Both the position numbers and the translations under genes were made by a program. 64,000 nt of DNA, taken from positions 1,240,001 through 1,304,000 of the forward strand of contig NZ_FLKP01000002.1 in the NCBI RefSeq assembly GCF_900087015.1, read 5' to 3'. The stretch is from Christensenella timonensis. Its GTDB lineage: Bacteria; Bacillota; Clostridia; Christensenellales; Christensenellaceae. Below the pieces are notes generated by a model, which did no database searches, had not been told where the DNA came from, and saw nothing but the letters and a program-made list of their open reading frames with translations. Each line of letters opens with the position of its first letter. Position 1 is the first letter of the stretch. Below are positions 34,567 to 42,722 of this stretch, piece by piece.

Positions 34567-34992
34567 ATGTATAGTGAAAAAGTTTTGGATCATTTCCAGC
34601 ATCCGAGGAATATGGGAGAGCTTGACCATGCGAGCGGCGTCGGCACAGTCGGCAACGCGAAGTGCGGGGATATTATGAGGATCTTTTTGGATGTTGATGA
34701 TCAGGGGATCATCCGTGACGTGAAGTTTAAAACGTTTGGCTGCGGCGCGGCTGTCGCGACGAGCAGTATGGCGACCGAAATGATCAAGGGAAAAACCGTA
34801 CAGGAGGCGCTCAAGGTGACGAACAAGGCCGTTATGGAAGCGCTCGACGGGCTTCCGCCGGTCAAGGTGCACTGCTCTGTTTTGGCGGAACAGGCCATAC
34901 AGGCGGCGCTGTGGGATTATGCGGAAAAGAACGGGATCAAGATCGAGGGGCTGAAAAAGCCCGATAACACGGAAGAAGAACATGGACATTAA
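34567..34992 (+). CDS. iscU: Iron-sulfur cluster scaffold protein (IscU/NifU-like)
   Basis: 141-aa scaffold on which clusters are built. The three ligand cysteines are Cys33 (NAKCGD, with Asp35), Cys59 (FGCGAA) and Cys103 (VHCSVLAE). The opening YSEKVLDHFQHPRNMG is typical. It follows iscS in the operon after an unusually long gap and ends before a strong terminator. The C-terminal tail ends in HGH. Confidence 0.95.
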   Translation: MYSEKVLDHFQHPRNMGELDHASGVGTVGNAKCGDIMRIFLDVDDQGIIRDVKFKTFGCGAAVATSSMATEMIKGKTVQEALKVTNKAVMEALDGLPPVKVHCSVLAEQAIQAALWDYAEKNGIKIEGLKKPDNTEEEHGH

Positions 34993-35000
34993 AAATCAAG

Positions 35001-35033
35001 AAAAGCCGGTCATGTGTTGCATGACCGGCTTTT
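35001..35033. terminator. Bidirectional terminator after iscU
   Basis: A perfect 14-bp stem AAAAGCCGGTCATG / CATGACCGGCTTTT with a five-base loop, between convergent iscU and the beta-CASP hydrolase gene. Confidence 0.93.
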
Positions 35034-35035
35034 TG

Positions 35036-36631
35036 TTATCTGTCCCACTTATCGGAAAGGCTGTTGATCTGGTCGGTAAATTTGGCAAGGCTTTTATTCG
35101 CGCCTCCGCGGTTTTTGCGGATCACGCCCAACAGGCGCTCGCCTGCCGCGACGAGGCGGTCAAAGACGGTATCCGGCCGCGAGGGCGTCTTGGCACGTGC
35201 TTTTTCCTTGACGCCTTCCGTAAGGATGCTGTTTTTCAAAAGGTCGACCTGCGCTCCGGGATAGGGAGCGAAGGAATCGAGCGAAAGCTCGTCTTTCAGC
35301 CTGCCGGCAAAGAAATCGCATACGGCGGCCTGGCCATGCGTGACGAATACGCGCTGCGGCTGGGGCGCAAAGCTGCGTACCCAGCGCATGAGCCCGCCGT
35401 TGTCCGCATGTGCGCTGATCCCTTCGAGCGTGCGTATTTCGGCAAGTACGGTGACGTCCTCGCCAAACAGCTTGACTTGCTGTGCACCGTCGAGTATGTT
35501 GCGCCCTAAGGTGCCGCCCGCCTGGTAACCGACGAAGAGTACGGTACATTCCCGCCGCCAGAGATTGTGCTTTAAATGGTGTTTGATGCGTCCCGCGTCG
35601 CACATGCCGCTGGCGGAGATGATGACCTTTGGCTGCTTGTCCGCATTGATCATCTTGGAATCTTCGCTGGTGACAGAGGTCTTAAGGCCAGGAAAGGCGA
35701 TGGGGTTGATATGCTTTTTTACAAGCTCCGCCGCCTCTTCGTCATAATATCCACGGCTGTTCTCGTTGAAAATATTGGTAGCCTCGATGGCGAGGGGACT
35801 GTCGACATAGACGTTGAAATTGCCATGGCCGCTTACGAGGGATCTCTCCTTTATGATGCGCATGAAATAAAGGAGCTCCTGTGTGCGCCCAACGGCAAAG
35901 GAAGGAATCACAAGGTTGCCGCCGCGGTCAAAAGTTTTCTGGATGATGGCCGCGAGCTCTGCCACATAGTCCGGGCGCACCCCGTGGCTGCGGTCGCCGT
36001 ACGTGCTCTCCATGACGACGTAGTCCGCATCCGTAAGGTATTGCGGGTCGCGGATCAGCGGCTGGCCTGAATTCCCGATATCGCCGGAAAAGACAATTTT
36101 TTTATGGATACCATTTTCCGCCATATCGATGGTGATACTGGATGAGCCCAGCAGGTGTCCGGCGTCGGTAAAGCGGACGGATATTCCGTCGTATAGTGCA
36201 ATATCTGTTTCGTAGCGACAGGGGACAAAGCAGGAAAGGACGTCGGCCGCGTCGTCCATCTCATACAGCGGGACATATTCCGCGCGCCCCGCGCGTTTTC
36301 CTTTACGGTTGCGCCACTCGGCCTCGAACATTTGGATGTGCGCACTGTCGCGCAGCATAATGCCGCACAGGTCGGCGGTCGCGCCGGTGGCATAGATATT
36401 GCCGCGGAAGCCATTTTTATACAGGAGGGGCAGCAGCCCCGAATGGTCGATGTGCGCATGTGTCAGCAGTACGCAGTCTATTTCCGCAGCGGGAAACGGC
36501 AATGTTTGGCTCTGGTATTCGTCCGGGCCTTGCTTCATACCGCAATCAACCAGTATGTTTTTGCCGCACGCTTTTAAATAGTAACAGCTGCCTGTTACCT
36601 CGTGTGCGGCGCCTAAAAACGTCAGATTCAT
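35036..36631 (-). CDS. Metallo-beta-lactamase/beta-CASP hydrolase (RNA-processing type)
   Basis: 531-aa protein. The metallo-beta-lactamase motif LLTHAHIDHSG near residue 55, a later DAGHLLGSSSI and FSGDIGNSGQPLI supply zinc ligands. A beta-CASP insertion (ESTYGDRSHG, SFAVGRTQELLYF, SASGMCDAGRIKHHL) and a final VFVTHGQ segment complete the RNA-specificity fold. Homologues resemble CPSF-type nucleases, so an RNA nuclease role is likely. A C-terminal extension of about 70 residues, basic in part, is present. It is divergent from the YqeY gene. Confidence 0.9.
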   Translation of the reverse strand: MNLTFLGAAHEVTGSCYYLKACGKNILVDCGMKQGPDEYQSQTLPFPAAEIDCVLLTHAHIDHSGLLPLLYKNGFRGNIYATGATADLCGIMLRDSAHIQMFEAEWRNRKGKRAGRAEYVPLYEMDDAADVLSCFVPCRYETDIALYDGISVRFTDAGHLLGSSSITIDMAENGIHKKIVFSGDIGNSGQPLIRDPQYLTDADYVVMESTYGDRSHGVRPDYVAELAAIIQKTFDRGGNLVIPSFAVGRTQELLYFMRIIKERSLVSGHGNFNVYVDSPLAIEATNIFNENSRGYYDEEAAELVKKHINPIAFPGLKTSVTSEDSKMINADKQPKVIISASGMCDAGRIKHHLKHNLWRRECTVLFVGYQAGGTLGRNILDGAQQVKLFGEDVTVLAEIRTLEGISAHADNGGLMRWVRSFAPQPQRVFVTHGQAAVCDFFAGRLKDELSLDSFAPYPGAQVDLLKNSILTEGVKEKARAKTPSRPDTVFDRLVAAGERLLGVIRKNRGGANKSLAKFTDQINSLSDKWDR

Positions 36632-36727
36632 GGAGGATCCCCCTTAACGATGTGCCTATATTTATTGTATCGGTATTCGCGTATTTGTGCAAGCGCGCAG
36701 AGACTGTGAAACACCTGCAAAATGTGC

Positions 36728-36733
36728 TATACT
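36728..36733 (+). promoter_or_regulatory. Extended -10 promoter of the YqeY gene
   Basis: TGCTATACT (36725-36733) is an extended -10 with TATACT at 36728-36733. The -35 region is weak. It lies 45 bases before the YqeY start. Confidence 0.5.
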
Positions 36734-36777
36734 ATATCCCATGTAATATTAGAACGATTGAAGGAAGGATGCAGGAG

Positions 36778-37230
36778 ATGGGAAAGGTCGAGCAGGTACA
36801 GAAGGAAATGATCGCGGCGATGAAGGCAAAGGATGCGGAGCGCAAGGAAACCCTGACGCTGCTTTTGTCGGCGATGAAGGCAAAGGCAAAGGACAAGCGC
36901 GAGGATTTGAGCGAAGAGGAAGAAAATACGATCATCCTAAAAGAGGTGAAGCAGGCGGAGGAAAGCCTTGCAGGCGCGAAGAAAGCCAATCGCCAGGATT
37001 TGATCGATATGAACGAGAAGCGCATCGCCGTTTTAAGGGAATTTGCGCCCAAACAAATGGATGAAGCGGAGATACGCAAGATTATCGATGACGTTTTTGC
37101 AAAGCTGGGAATCGGAAAACCAACGCCGCAGGACAAGGGCAGGATCATGAAAGAACTGATGCCCCTTGTCAAGGGAAAAGCGGACGGCGGGCTGGTCAAT
37201 AAATTGGTCGGCGAAAAAATGCAGGAATAA
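36778..37230 (+). CDS. yqeY: GatB/YqeY domain protein
   Basis: 150-aa helical protein matching YqeY from VEQVQKEMIAAMKAKDAERK onward, with ELMPLVKGKADGGLVNKLV at the C-terminus. The domain resembles the tRNA-binding tail of GatB, and a role in tRNA-dependent amidation has been suggested for the family but not shown. The frame is open far upstream. I chose ATG 36778, nine bases after AGGAAGG, which gives the family's length. It ends in a terminator that is nearly identical to one at 60492-60515. Confidence 0.88.
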   Translation: MGKVEQVQKEMIAAMKAKDAERKETLTLLLSAMKAKAKDKREDLSEEEENTIILKEVKQAEESLAGAKKANRQDLIDMNEKRIAVLREFAPKQMDEAEIRKIIDDVFAKLGIGKPTPQDKGRIMKELMPLVKGKADGGLVNKLVGEKMQE

Positions 37231-37231
37231 A

Positions 37232-37254
37232 AAAACGCGGGAAACCGCGTTTTT
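37232..37254. terminator. Bidirectional terminator, left copy of a duplicated element
   Basis: AAAACGCGG, loop GAAA, CCGCGTTTTT, flanked by A- and T-runs. It separates convergent yqeY and the isomerase gene. The element at 60492-60515 is the same apart from two substitutions and one A across about 32 bases. Confidence 0.9.
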
Positions 37255-37276
37255 AATTTTCAAGGTATCAATTGCG

Positions 37277-38257
37277 TCACCTGGGGTTATTGAATATTTT
37301 GTCTTTTCGGCCTTCGTAAGGAGCTTCTATAAAAAGCGGAAGCAGGAAAGAGGAAACCTTTTTCACGCCATCGCCGACACTCATGGTCACATCTTCATGC
37401 TCATAACTTAAAACATAATCATATCCTACCATGGAAAGTTCAGTAATAATTTTTTTCCACGGCACGCTTCCCCAGCCGGGAATCCTGAACCGAAATGCGC
37501 GGTCGATCCGCTGCCAATCGCCCTGCATAAGGATTCCGCCGCGTTGCAAATTGTGTTCGACAATTTCGCCGTCTTTTGCGTGTACGTGAAAAATTCTATC
37601 GCCGAGCTCATCTATAAAGTTTTCGATCCTTAACCCAAGAGAAACGAGGTTAGCAGGATCGAGGTTATACCCAAGACAAGGATGGTACTCTACAAGTTCA
37701 AGCGCCCTTTTTGCTGTGTGAATATCGTAAATCATGTTATTAGGATGTGGCTCTACGGCAAATTTTACGCCGTATTCTTTGAATTTATCCAGAATGGGGA
37801 TAAAACGTTCTACAAATTGCAATTCCATTTTAGCCCATCCGTCAGCGCATGGGAAGGGGAAGTACCTGCCCCAATTGGTGACGCCCGTAAAGCCGTTAAC
37901 AACGGGAACCTCGAGTGCGTTGGCAGCCCTTGCGGTAGCCAACAGGTTTTCGGTGCCATATTTTATTTTCTCTTCCGGCGTACCCTTATATAGCGCGTCG
38001 GTATCTTCGCTGTGAGGGCCGAGGATCAAGAGGGAATCCGCATGGTTGGATAAAGCGGAGATTTCGATATCGTGATCCTTCAGCATTTTTTTCAGATTAG
38101 AAGCGTTGTTGCTTTTTAGTATTTCGTGGCAGTCAAACTGTTGACAATCGTTATATGCGGGAATCTCCATCATTTGATAACCGTACGGCTGCATGATCTT
38201 TGCGACTTCTTCCAAGGAAAGATGCGCGTAATTAGCGGCGAAAAAGCCTAATTTCAT
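37277..38257 (-). CDS. Sugar phosphate isomerase/epimerase family protein
   Basis: 326-aa TIM-barrel protein. It has FFAANYAHLSLEEVAKIM at the start, probable metal ligands in KFAVEPHPNNM, LGYNLDPANL and IFHVHAKDGEI, and a late VLSYEHEDV. It would isomerise or epimerise a ketose or ketose phosphate. I chose ATG 38257 after GAGGAG rather than the longer frame from 38314. It is divergent from the deoC-kinase operon and has its own promoter, overlapped by a palindrome shared with the DeoR gene promoter. It is the first gene of the AT-rich block. Confidence 0.88.
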   Translation of the reverse strand: MKLGFFAANYAHLSLEEVAKIMQPYGYQMMEIPAYNDCQQFDCHEILKSNNASNLKKMLKDHDIEISALSNHADSLLILGPHSEDTDALYKGTPEEKIKYGTENLLATARAANALEVPVVNGFTGVTNWGRYFPFPCADGWAKMELQFVERFIPILDKFKEYGVKFAVEPHPNNMIYDIHTAKRALELVEYHPCLGYNLDPANLVSLGLRIENFIDELGDRIFHVHAKDGEIVEHNLQRGGILMQGDWQRIDRAFRFRIPGWGSVPWKKIITELSMVGYDYVLSYEHEDVTMSVGDGVKKVSSFLLPLFIEAPYEGRKDKIFNNPR

Positions 38258-38331
38258 AATAAATACACTCCTCTCGATCATTTGGTTTTTGTGGTGGCGG
38301 ATAAATGTTTGCATGCTAAACTGTATGTTTC

Positions 38332-38360
38332 ATTCTATACCAATGATAGTATACTGTCAA
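38332..38360 (-). promoter_or_regulatory. Promoter of the isomerase gene with DeoR operator candidate
   Basis: On the minus strand, TTGACA (38360-38355), 17 bases and TAGAAT (38337-38332). The spacer and -35 carry TGATAGTATACTGTCA (38345-38360), an imperfect palindrome. Its 12-bp part ATGATAGTATAC (38343-38354) is repeated exactly at 40825-40836 before the DeoR gene. Confidence 0.75.
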
Positions 38361-38462
38361 TAAAATCGAGCAAAAATGACAAAAAATCACAGCGAACAAT
38401 AGAAAAATAGGGAAAATATCTGTTGATTATTATTATTTTTTAATGTTTTATGCATTTTGGCA

Positions 38463-38491
38463 TTGATATTTTTAAAAATAGATGATAATAT
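38463..38491 (+). promoter_or_regulatory. Promoter of the deoC-kinase operon
   Basis: TTGATA at 38463-38468, a 17-base spacer and TAATAT at 38486-38491. It faces away from the isomerase promoter and lies about 110 bases from the shared operator. Confidence 0.65.
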
Positions 38492-38534
38492 AAGAATACA
38501 ATACTATATGCTAACGATTTGGGGAGAAACGAAA

Positions 38535-39203
38535 ATGAACGCAAGAGATGCAGCACGTATGATTGATATTAGCGCAGTAAGAACGCAACATACATTGGAT
38601 GATATTATGGCGGTCGTAACAATTGCAAAAAAGTACCAGTTTATCAATGTACACGCATTACCAAATTGGGTAGCGGATCTAAGCCGGTTGTTAAAAGATG
38701 AGAAAGAGGTCTTTGTAGGCGCGCCGGTAGGATTTCCCGGCGGCGGCCATAAAACCTCGGTCAAATTGCTTGAGGCAAAGGAATTGATTGCAGACGGGGT
38801 TCAGGAAATGGATATTGTTATGAATGTAGGGAGATTTAAGCATGGTGAGTACGATTATGTATTAGACGAACTCGACCAGGTGATCGGACTGGCTCCGGAT
38901 GGCGTAAAAACAAAAGTCATTATCGAGATCAATTGCCTTTCGGATGCAGAGATGGATCTTGCTTGCGGCTTGGTTATGAAAACGAAGGCTGATTTTATTA
39001 AAACGGGAACAGGATGGGTATCCGGAAATGCGAATGTTGAAAGGATTCGGAGGATCAAATCCCTGACCGATGGAAAGATACGAATAAAAGCCGCCGGAGG
39101 AATCAGGTCAAGAAAAGAATTTGATGCATTGGTTGCGATGGGCGTTGAAAGGTTTGGGATCAATACGAAATCGGCAATGGATATCATTGAAAGCTTTCAA
39201 TAG
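38535..39203 (+). CDS. DeoC/LacD-type aldolase (deoxyribose-phosphate aldolase family)
   Basis: 222-aa class I aldolase. The Schiff-base lysine is in DFIKTGTGWV and the second lysine in IRIKAAGGIRS, with the helper aspartate in EMDIVMNVGRF. The start departs from classical DERA (IDISAVRTQH in place of IDHT-type) and NVHALPNWV replaces the usual CVNP-type motif, so the substrate may be a different sugar phosphate. I chose ATG 38535 after GGGGAG. It is followed after 29 bases by an FGGY kinase gene, a natural supplier of a phosphorylated ketose. Confidence 0.85.
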   Translation: MNARDAARMIDISAVRTQHTLDDIMAVVTIAKKYQFINVHALPNWVADLSRLLKDEKEVFVGAPVGFPGGGHKTSVKLLEAKELIADGVQEMDIVMNVGRFKHGEYDYVLDELDQVIGLAPDGVKTKVIIEINCLSDAEMDLACGLVMKTKADFIKTGTGWVSGNANVERIRRIKSLTDGKIRIKAAGGIRSRKEFDALVAMGVERFGINTKSAMDIIESFQ

Positions 39204-39232
39204 CCGTTGTTTTGCGTAAAAGGGAGAAAATT

Positions 39233-40777
39233 ATGCAAAAAAATATGATTATTGCTTATGATCTGGGAACTGGTGGCATAAAAGCTTCCTTGTTTGATAT
39301 TGACGGCCGATCGCATGCGAATACTTTCGCTGCGTATGAAACGGATTATAATGGTAAATTTCATGAACAAGGGCCTGATCTCTGGTGGAACGGCGTGATA
39401 GAAACGACCCGGCTTTTGCTTGATAAATCCAAAATAGACCCGATGACGGTTGTGGGGATGGCAATTTCAGGACATTCGCTTGGAGTGGTGCCGGTTGATA
39501 AGGATGGCCGGCTGCTTCGCGAGGTTACCCCAATTTGGTCTGATGCCAGGGCGGAAGAACAAGCCCGCCGGTTTTTTAAAGAAATAAATTATGAGAAATG
39601 GTATATGACGACCGGAAATGGCTTCCCGGCGGAGTTATATTCTGTTTTTAAAATGATGTGGTATAAGGACCATGAAAGAGAACTTTATGATCATACTTAT
39701 AAAATTCTCGGTTCCAAAGATTATTGTAACCTTAGGCTGACCGGAAGAATGTGCACGGATCATTCTTATGCTTCGGGGAGCGGGGTTTACAGTCTTTTGG
39801 AAAAAAAGTATCTTCCTGAATATATCAATGCCGCTGATGTGCGTGGGGAACTTTTTCCTGAAATTATTGCATCACACGAGAAGGTTGGCCATTTAACGCC
39901 GCAAGCCGCAGGGCTTTTAGGATTATCAGAACATGTTGCGGTAATGGCGGGCGGAGTAGATAATTCCTGCATGGCGCTGGGATCTAAGGGGATTGCTGAT
40001 GGAAGGGCGTATTTATCGCTGGGTTCCTCCAGTTGGATCGCGATCACGTCGAAAAAACCGATTTTGGATACGAAATATAAGCCTTTTGTTTTTGCCCATG
40101 TAGCGGATGATATGTATGCATCGGCTACCAGTATTTTTGCGGCCGGTTCCAGTTTTCGCTGGGTAAGGGATAATATTTGCACCGATATTTTAGAAAAGGA
40201 AAGGAAAGGCGAGATCAAAGACGCCTATCTTGAAATGAATCAAATGATTCAGGGATCCCCGATCGGGGCAAACAAGCTTATTTTTAATCCAAGCCTTGCG
40301 GGCGGCGCCAGCTTTGAGGAAAGTAAAAATATCTGCGGCGGATTTGTGGGACTTACTATGAGCCATACGCGAAATGATCTTGTAAGATCGGCAATGGAAG
40401 GGATCACATATAACCTTAAATATGTTTTTGATATTTTGACCATTTACCAACAGGATATTAAGGAGATGCTTTTGGTGGGAGGAGGAGCAAAAAGCCAGGT
40501 TTGGCGCCAGATGTTTGCTGATGTTTTCGGTATTGATATTGTTAAAACGTGTATCGACCAGGATGCAGCGTCGCTGGGCGCAGCGTCCCTGGTCGCCTAT
40601 GGGCTTGGTTATTGGAATGATTATACGATCATAGACAAAATACATGAAATACAGAGTATTGAAAAGCCCGATAAGCAAGCATTTGCGCAATATCAAAAGT
40701 TTTATAAGGTACATAGGGATATCGCACATTTTATGGCATTGAGCGGAGATGAACTTACAAACGTCAAAATAAGTTAA
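39233..40777 (+). CDS. FGGY-family carbohydrate kinase (xylulokinase-like)
   Basis: 514-aa sugar kinase. The N-terminal phosphate loop is in YDLGTGGIKASLFD, the substrate-side aspartate in MAGGVDNSCMALGSKG, and the adenosine motif in LLVGGGAKSQVWRQM. It phosphorylates a ketose, aldose or polyol using ATP. ATG 39233 is preferred over TTG 39212 because GGGAG precedes it. It lies between the DeoC-like aldolase and DeoR genes; kinase then aldolase is a classical sugar catabolic step. A second, different FGGY kinase is at 43863. Confidence 0.93.
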   Translation: MQKNMIIAYDLGTGGIKASLFDIDGRSHANTFAAYETDYNGKFHEQGPDLWWNGVIETTRLLLDKSKIDPMTVVGMAISGHSLGVVPVDKDGRLLREVTPIWSDARAEEQARRFFKEINYEKWYMTTGNGFPAELYSVFKMMWYKDHERELYDHTYKILGSKDYCNLRLTGRMCTDHSYASGSGVYSLLEKKYLPEYINAADVRGELFPEIIASHEKVGHLTPQAAGLLGLSEHVAVMAGGVDNSCMALGSKGIADGRAYLSLGSSSWIAITSKKPILDTKYKPFVFAHVADDMYASATSIFAAGSSFRWVRDNICTDILEKERKGEIKDAYLEMNQMIQGSPIGANKLIFNPSLAGGASFEESKNICGGFVGLTMSHTRNDLVRSAMEGITYNLKYVFDILTIYQQDIKEMLLVGGGAKSQVWRQMFADVFGIDIVKTCIDQDAASLGAASLVAYGLGYWNDYTIIDKIHEIQSIEKPDKQAFAQYQKFYKVHRDIAHFMALSGDELTNVKIS

Positions 40778-40824
40778 TAATAGTTATAATAAACACTCGT
40801 ATTTCTGCTGAATTTTGTTATATT

Positions 40825-40836
40825 ATGATAGTATAC
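40825..40836. promoter_or_regulatory. DeoR operator candidate before its own gene
   Basis: ATGATAGTATAC, identical to 38343-38354 in the isomerase/deoC divergent region. It lies 42 bases upstream of the DeoR gene in an AT-rich stretch with TATGAT, where a weak promoter is likely. Confidence 0.6.
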
Positions 40837-40878
40837 AAATATTAAAATAATAAAGAACAAAGGAGTAAGCAGAATACT

Positions 40879-41676
40879 ATGATGAAAAAAGATGAGAATA
40901 TGTTTGCAGAAGAAAGAAAACAAAAAATCGTTGATCTCGTAAATAGGGAAACAAAAACCACGGTTGATTTTCTTTGCGAGACTTTTTCGGTCTCACCTGC
41001 AACCATAAGAAACGATTTAAGGGATCTTGAGGGAAGCGGACTTTTAAAAAGGACGCATGGCGGAGCCATTAGCAACCGACAGGTTACGTATGAACCTAAT
41101 TTTGGGCAGAAAGAAATCGAGAATAAGCTAGCAAAGGAGGCCATTGGAAGATTTGCAACGCAATATATTCAGCGAGGGGATTCCATCATTATCGATACTG
41201 GAACGACGACTTATGAAATGGCAAAGCAATTGGTGGGCTGTGAAGACCTGACGGTCATTACAAACGATTTGCAGATCGCAGCGTTCCTGGAACGAAACTC
41301 CAATGCCGTTATCATTATGCCGGGCGGAACCATACGAAGACATTATCATTATGTTTCTGGAAGTACGGTAACCGATACGATAAGAAAATTGAATGTAGAT
41401 AAGGCGTTTATCGCGGCAAACGGCGTAAGTATAAAAAGGGGATTGACTTCCCCGAATATGGATACGGCCGTGATAAAAAGCGAATTTATTGGAGCGGCGG
41501 ATGAAGTGATCGTATTGGCGGATAGTTCAAAGGTTGAACAAAATAAATTTGTTAAGTTTGCAGATTTCGCCAACATTGACCTTATGATCACAGACGAAGC
41601 GGTTGATCCGGCTTTTGTTGAAGAAGCAAAGAAAGTGGGGGTGGATGTCCAGATCGCATATCAATCTGAGATTTAA
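40879..41676 (+). CDS. DeoR/GlpR-family transcriptional regulator
   Basis: 265-aa regulator. An N-terminal helix-turn-helix (FCETFSVSPATIRNDLRDLE-like region) is followed by the family hallmark KRTHGGAI and a sugar-phosphate-sensing domain with IDTGTTTYEMAKQL and VLADSSKVEQNKF. These proteins usually repress sugar operons until a phosphorylated sugar binds. It stands in the middle of a kinase/aldolase/isomerase cluster. A repeated 12-bp element before itself and between the divergent promoters at 38257-38535 marks likely targets. Confidence 0.93.
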   Translation: MMKKDENMFAEERKQKIVDLVNRETKTTVDFLCETFSVSPATIRNDLRDLEGSGLLKRTHGGAISNRQVTYEPNFGQKEIENKLAKEAIGRFATQYIQRGDSIIIDTGTTTYEMAKQLVGCEDLTVITNDLQIAAFLERNSNAVIIMPGGTIRRHYHYVSGSTVTDTIRKLNVDKAFIAANGVSIKRGLTSPNMDTAVIKSEFIGAADEVIVLADSSKVEQNKFVKFADFANIDLMITDEAVDPAFVEEAKKVGVDVQIAYQSEI

Positions 41677-41719
41677 AAACGATCTGCTCGATTCTTCTCA
41701 AATACTGTAGGAACTTGTG

Positions 41720-42667
41720 ATGATAAGGACGATATTGAAAGATATTCAGGAACAAAGCCTAAAGCATATTCAATGCCATGAACATCTTTTTATAGAAGAA
41801 GGTGCATCAAAAAAGGTGGATCCGGTATTGTTCATGAACGATCCGGATGCCTCCGCAAAGGAACTTCGGGAATATTATATAAAGGGAGGCAGCCTTATTG
41901 TAGACGCCCAGCCGGGATATTTTGGCAGAATGGCGGGCAATCTTGCGTGGGCCTCGCAAAAAAGCAATGTAGATATTGTCGCATCGACAGGATTCCATAA
42001 AATGGCTTTTTGCGATTTCCCGGAAAGATTTCAGGCGAAGACGACAGATGAAATCGCCGTAGAATTTGTTCTGGAATTGACGGAGGGAATGATCGATTCA
42101 AAAGCAGGCGGACTGCTAAGGACCGGCTATAAAGCGGGAGCCATAAAGACGGCAGTCGAATCGTGCGGGCTGCATGGTGAAAAAATATATGAGAAGCTGT
42201 TTCACGCTGCAGCCCTTGCACAAAAAATGACGGGCGCGCCCATTTTATGCCATATTGAAAAAGGCGCAGATGCTTTAGAGTTGATCGCTTTTTTAGTATC
42301 GCTCGATGTAGACCCGGAGAAAATTATTGTTTGCCATTTGGATCGCGCGAAATATGACCTCTCTTACCATTTAGAAGTTGCAAAAACAGGCGTTTACTTT
42401 GATTACGATACCGTCAACAGGCTGAAATATTTGAGCCATGAGCAAGAATTGGCGCTCATCCAAGCCATGATACGCCATGGCCATGCAGAAAAAATAATGG
42501 TGAGCCTTGACACGACGCGTGCGCGTTTGAAGTATTATGGCGGCGATATGGGATTGGCTTATATTCTCGATACTTATACTGAAATGATGAAGGCAGCCGG
42601 TGTTCATGAATCGGAAATCAGGAAAATACTCTGTAATAATGCAAAAAAAGCCCTTACATTTGGATAA
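41720..42667 (+). CDS. Phosphotriesterase-family hydrolase, probable sugar lactonase
   Basis: 315-aa metal-dependent TIM-barrel hydrolase of the PTE family. The first ligands are in HIQCHEHLF, the bridging lysine probably in YKAGAIKTA, further histidines in ILCHIEKG and IIVCHLDRA, and the last aspartate in MVSLDTTRARL. Members found in sugar operons are often lactonases acting on sugar lactones or their phosphates. A Zn-ADH gene follows after 55 bases, which could make the lactone. ATG 41720 directly follows an in-frame GTG at 41717; the Shine-Dalgarno is weak. Confidence 0.82.
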   Translation: MIRTILKDIQEQSLKHIQCHEHLFIEEGASKKVDPVLFMNDPDASAKELREYYIKGGSLIVDAQPGYFGRMAGNLAWASQKSNVDIVASTGFHKMAFCDFPERFQAKTTDEIAVEFVLELTEGMIDSKAGGLLRTGYKAGAIKTAVESCGLHGEKIYEKLFHAAALAQKMTGAPILCHIEKGADALELIAFLVSLDVDPEKIIVCHLDRAKYDLSYHLEVAKTGVYFDYDTVNRLKYLSHEQELALIQAMIRHGHAEKIMVSLDTTRARLKYYGGDMGLAYILDTYTEMMKAAGVHESEIRKILCNNAKKALTFG

Positions 42668-42722
42668 ATAGTTTGCGGCGGATGCCGCAGGGGAATAAAA
42701 ATATTTTAAAGGAGAAGAAACT

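Noticed and set aside
36460-36777. Long N-terminal extension of the YqeY gene
   Set aside because: It overlaps the divergent hydrolase gene and promoter; YqeY similarity begins at 36778 after AGGAAGG.
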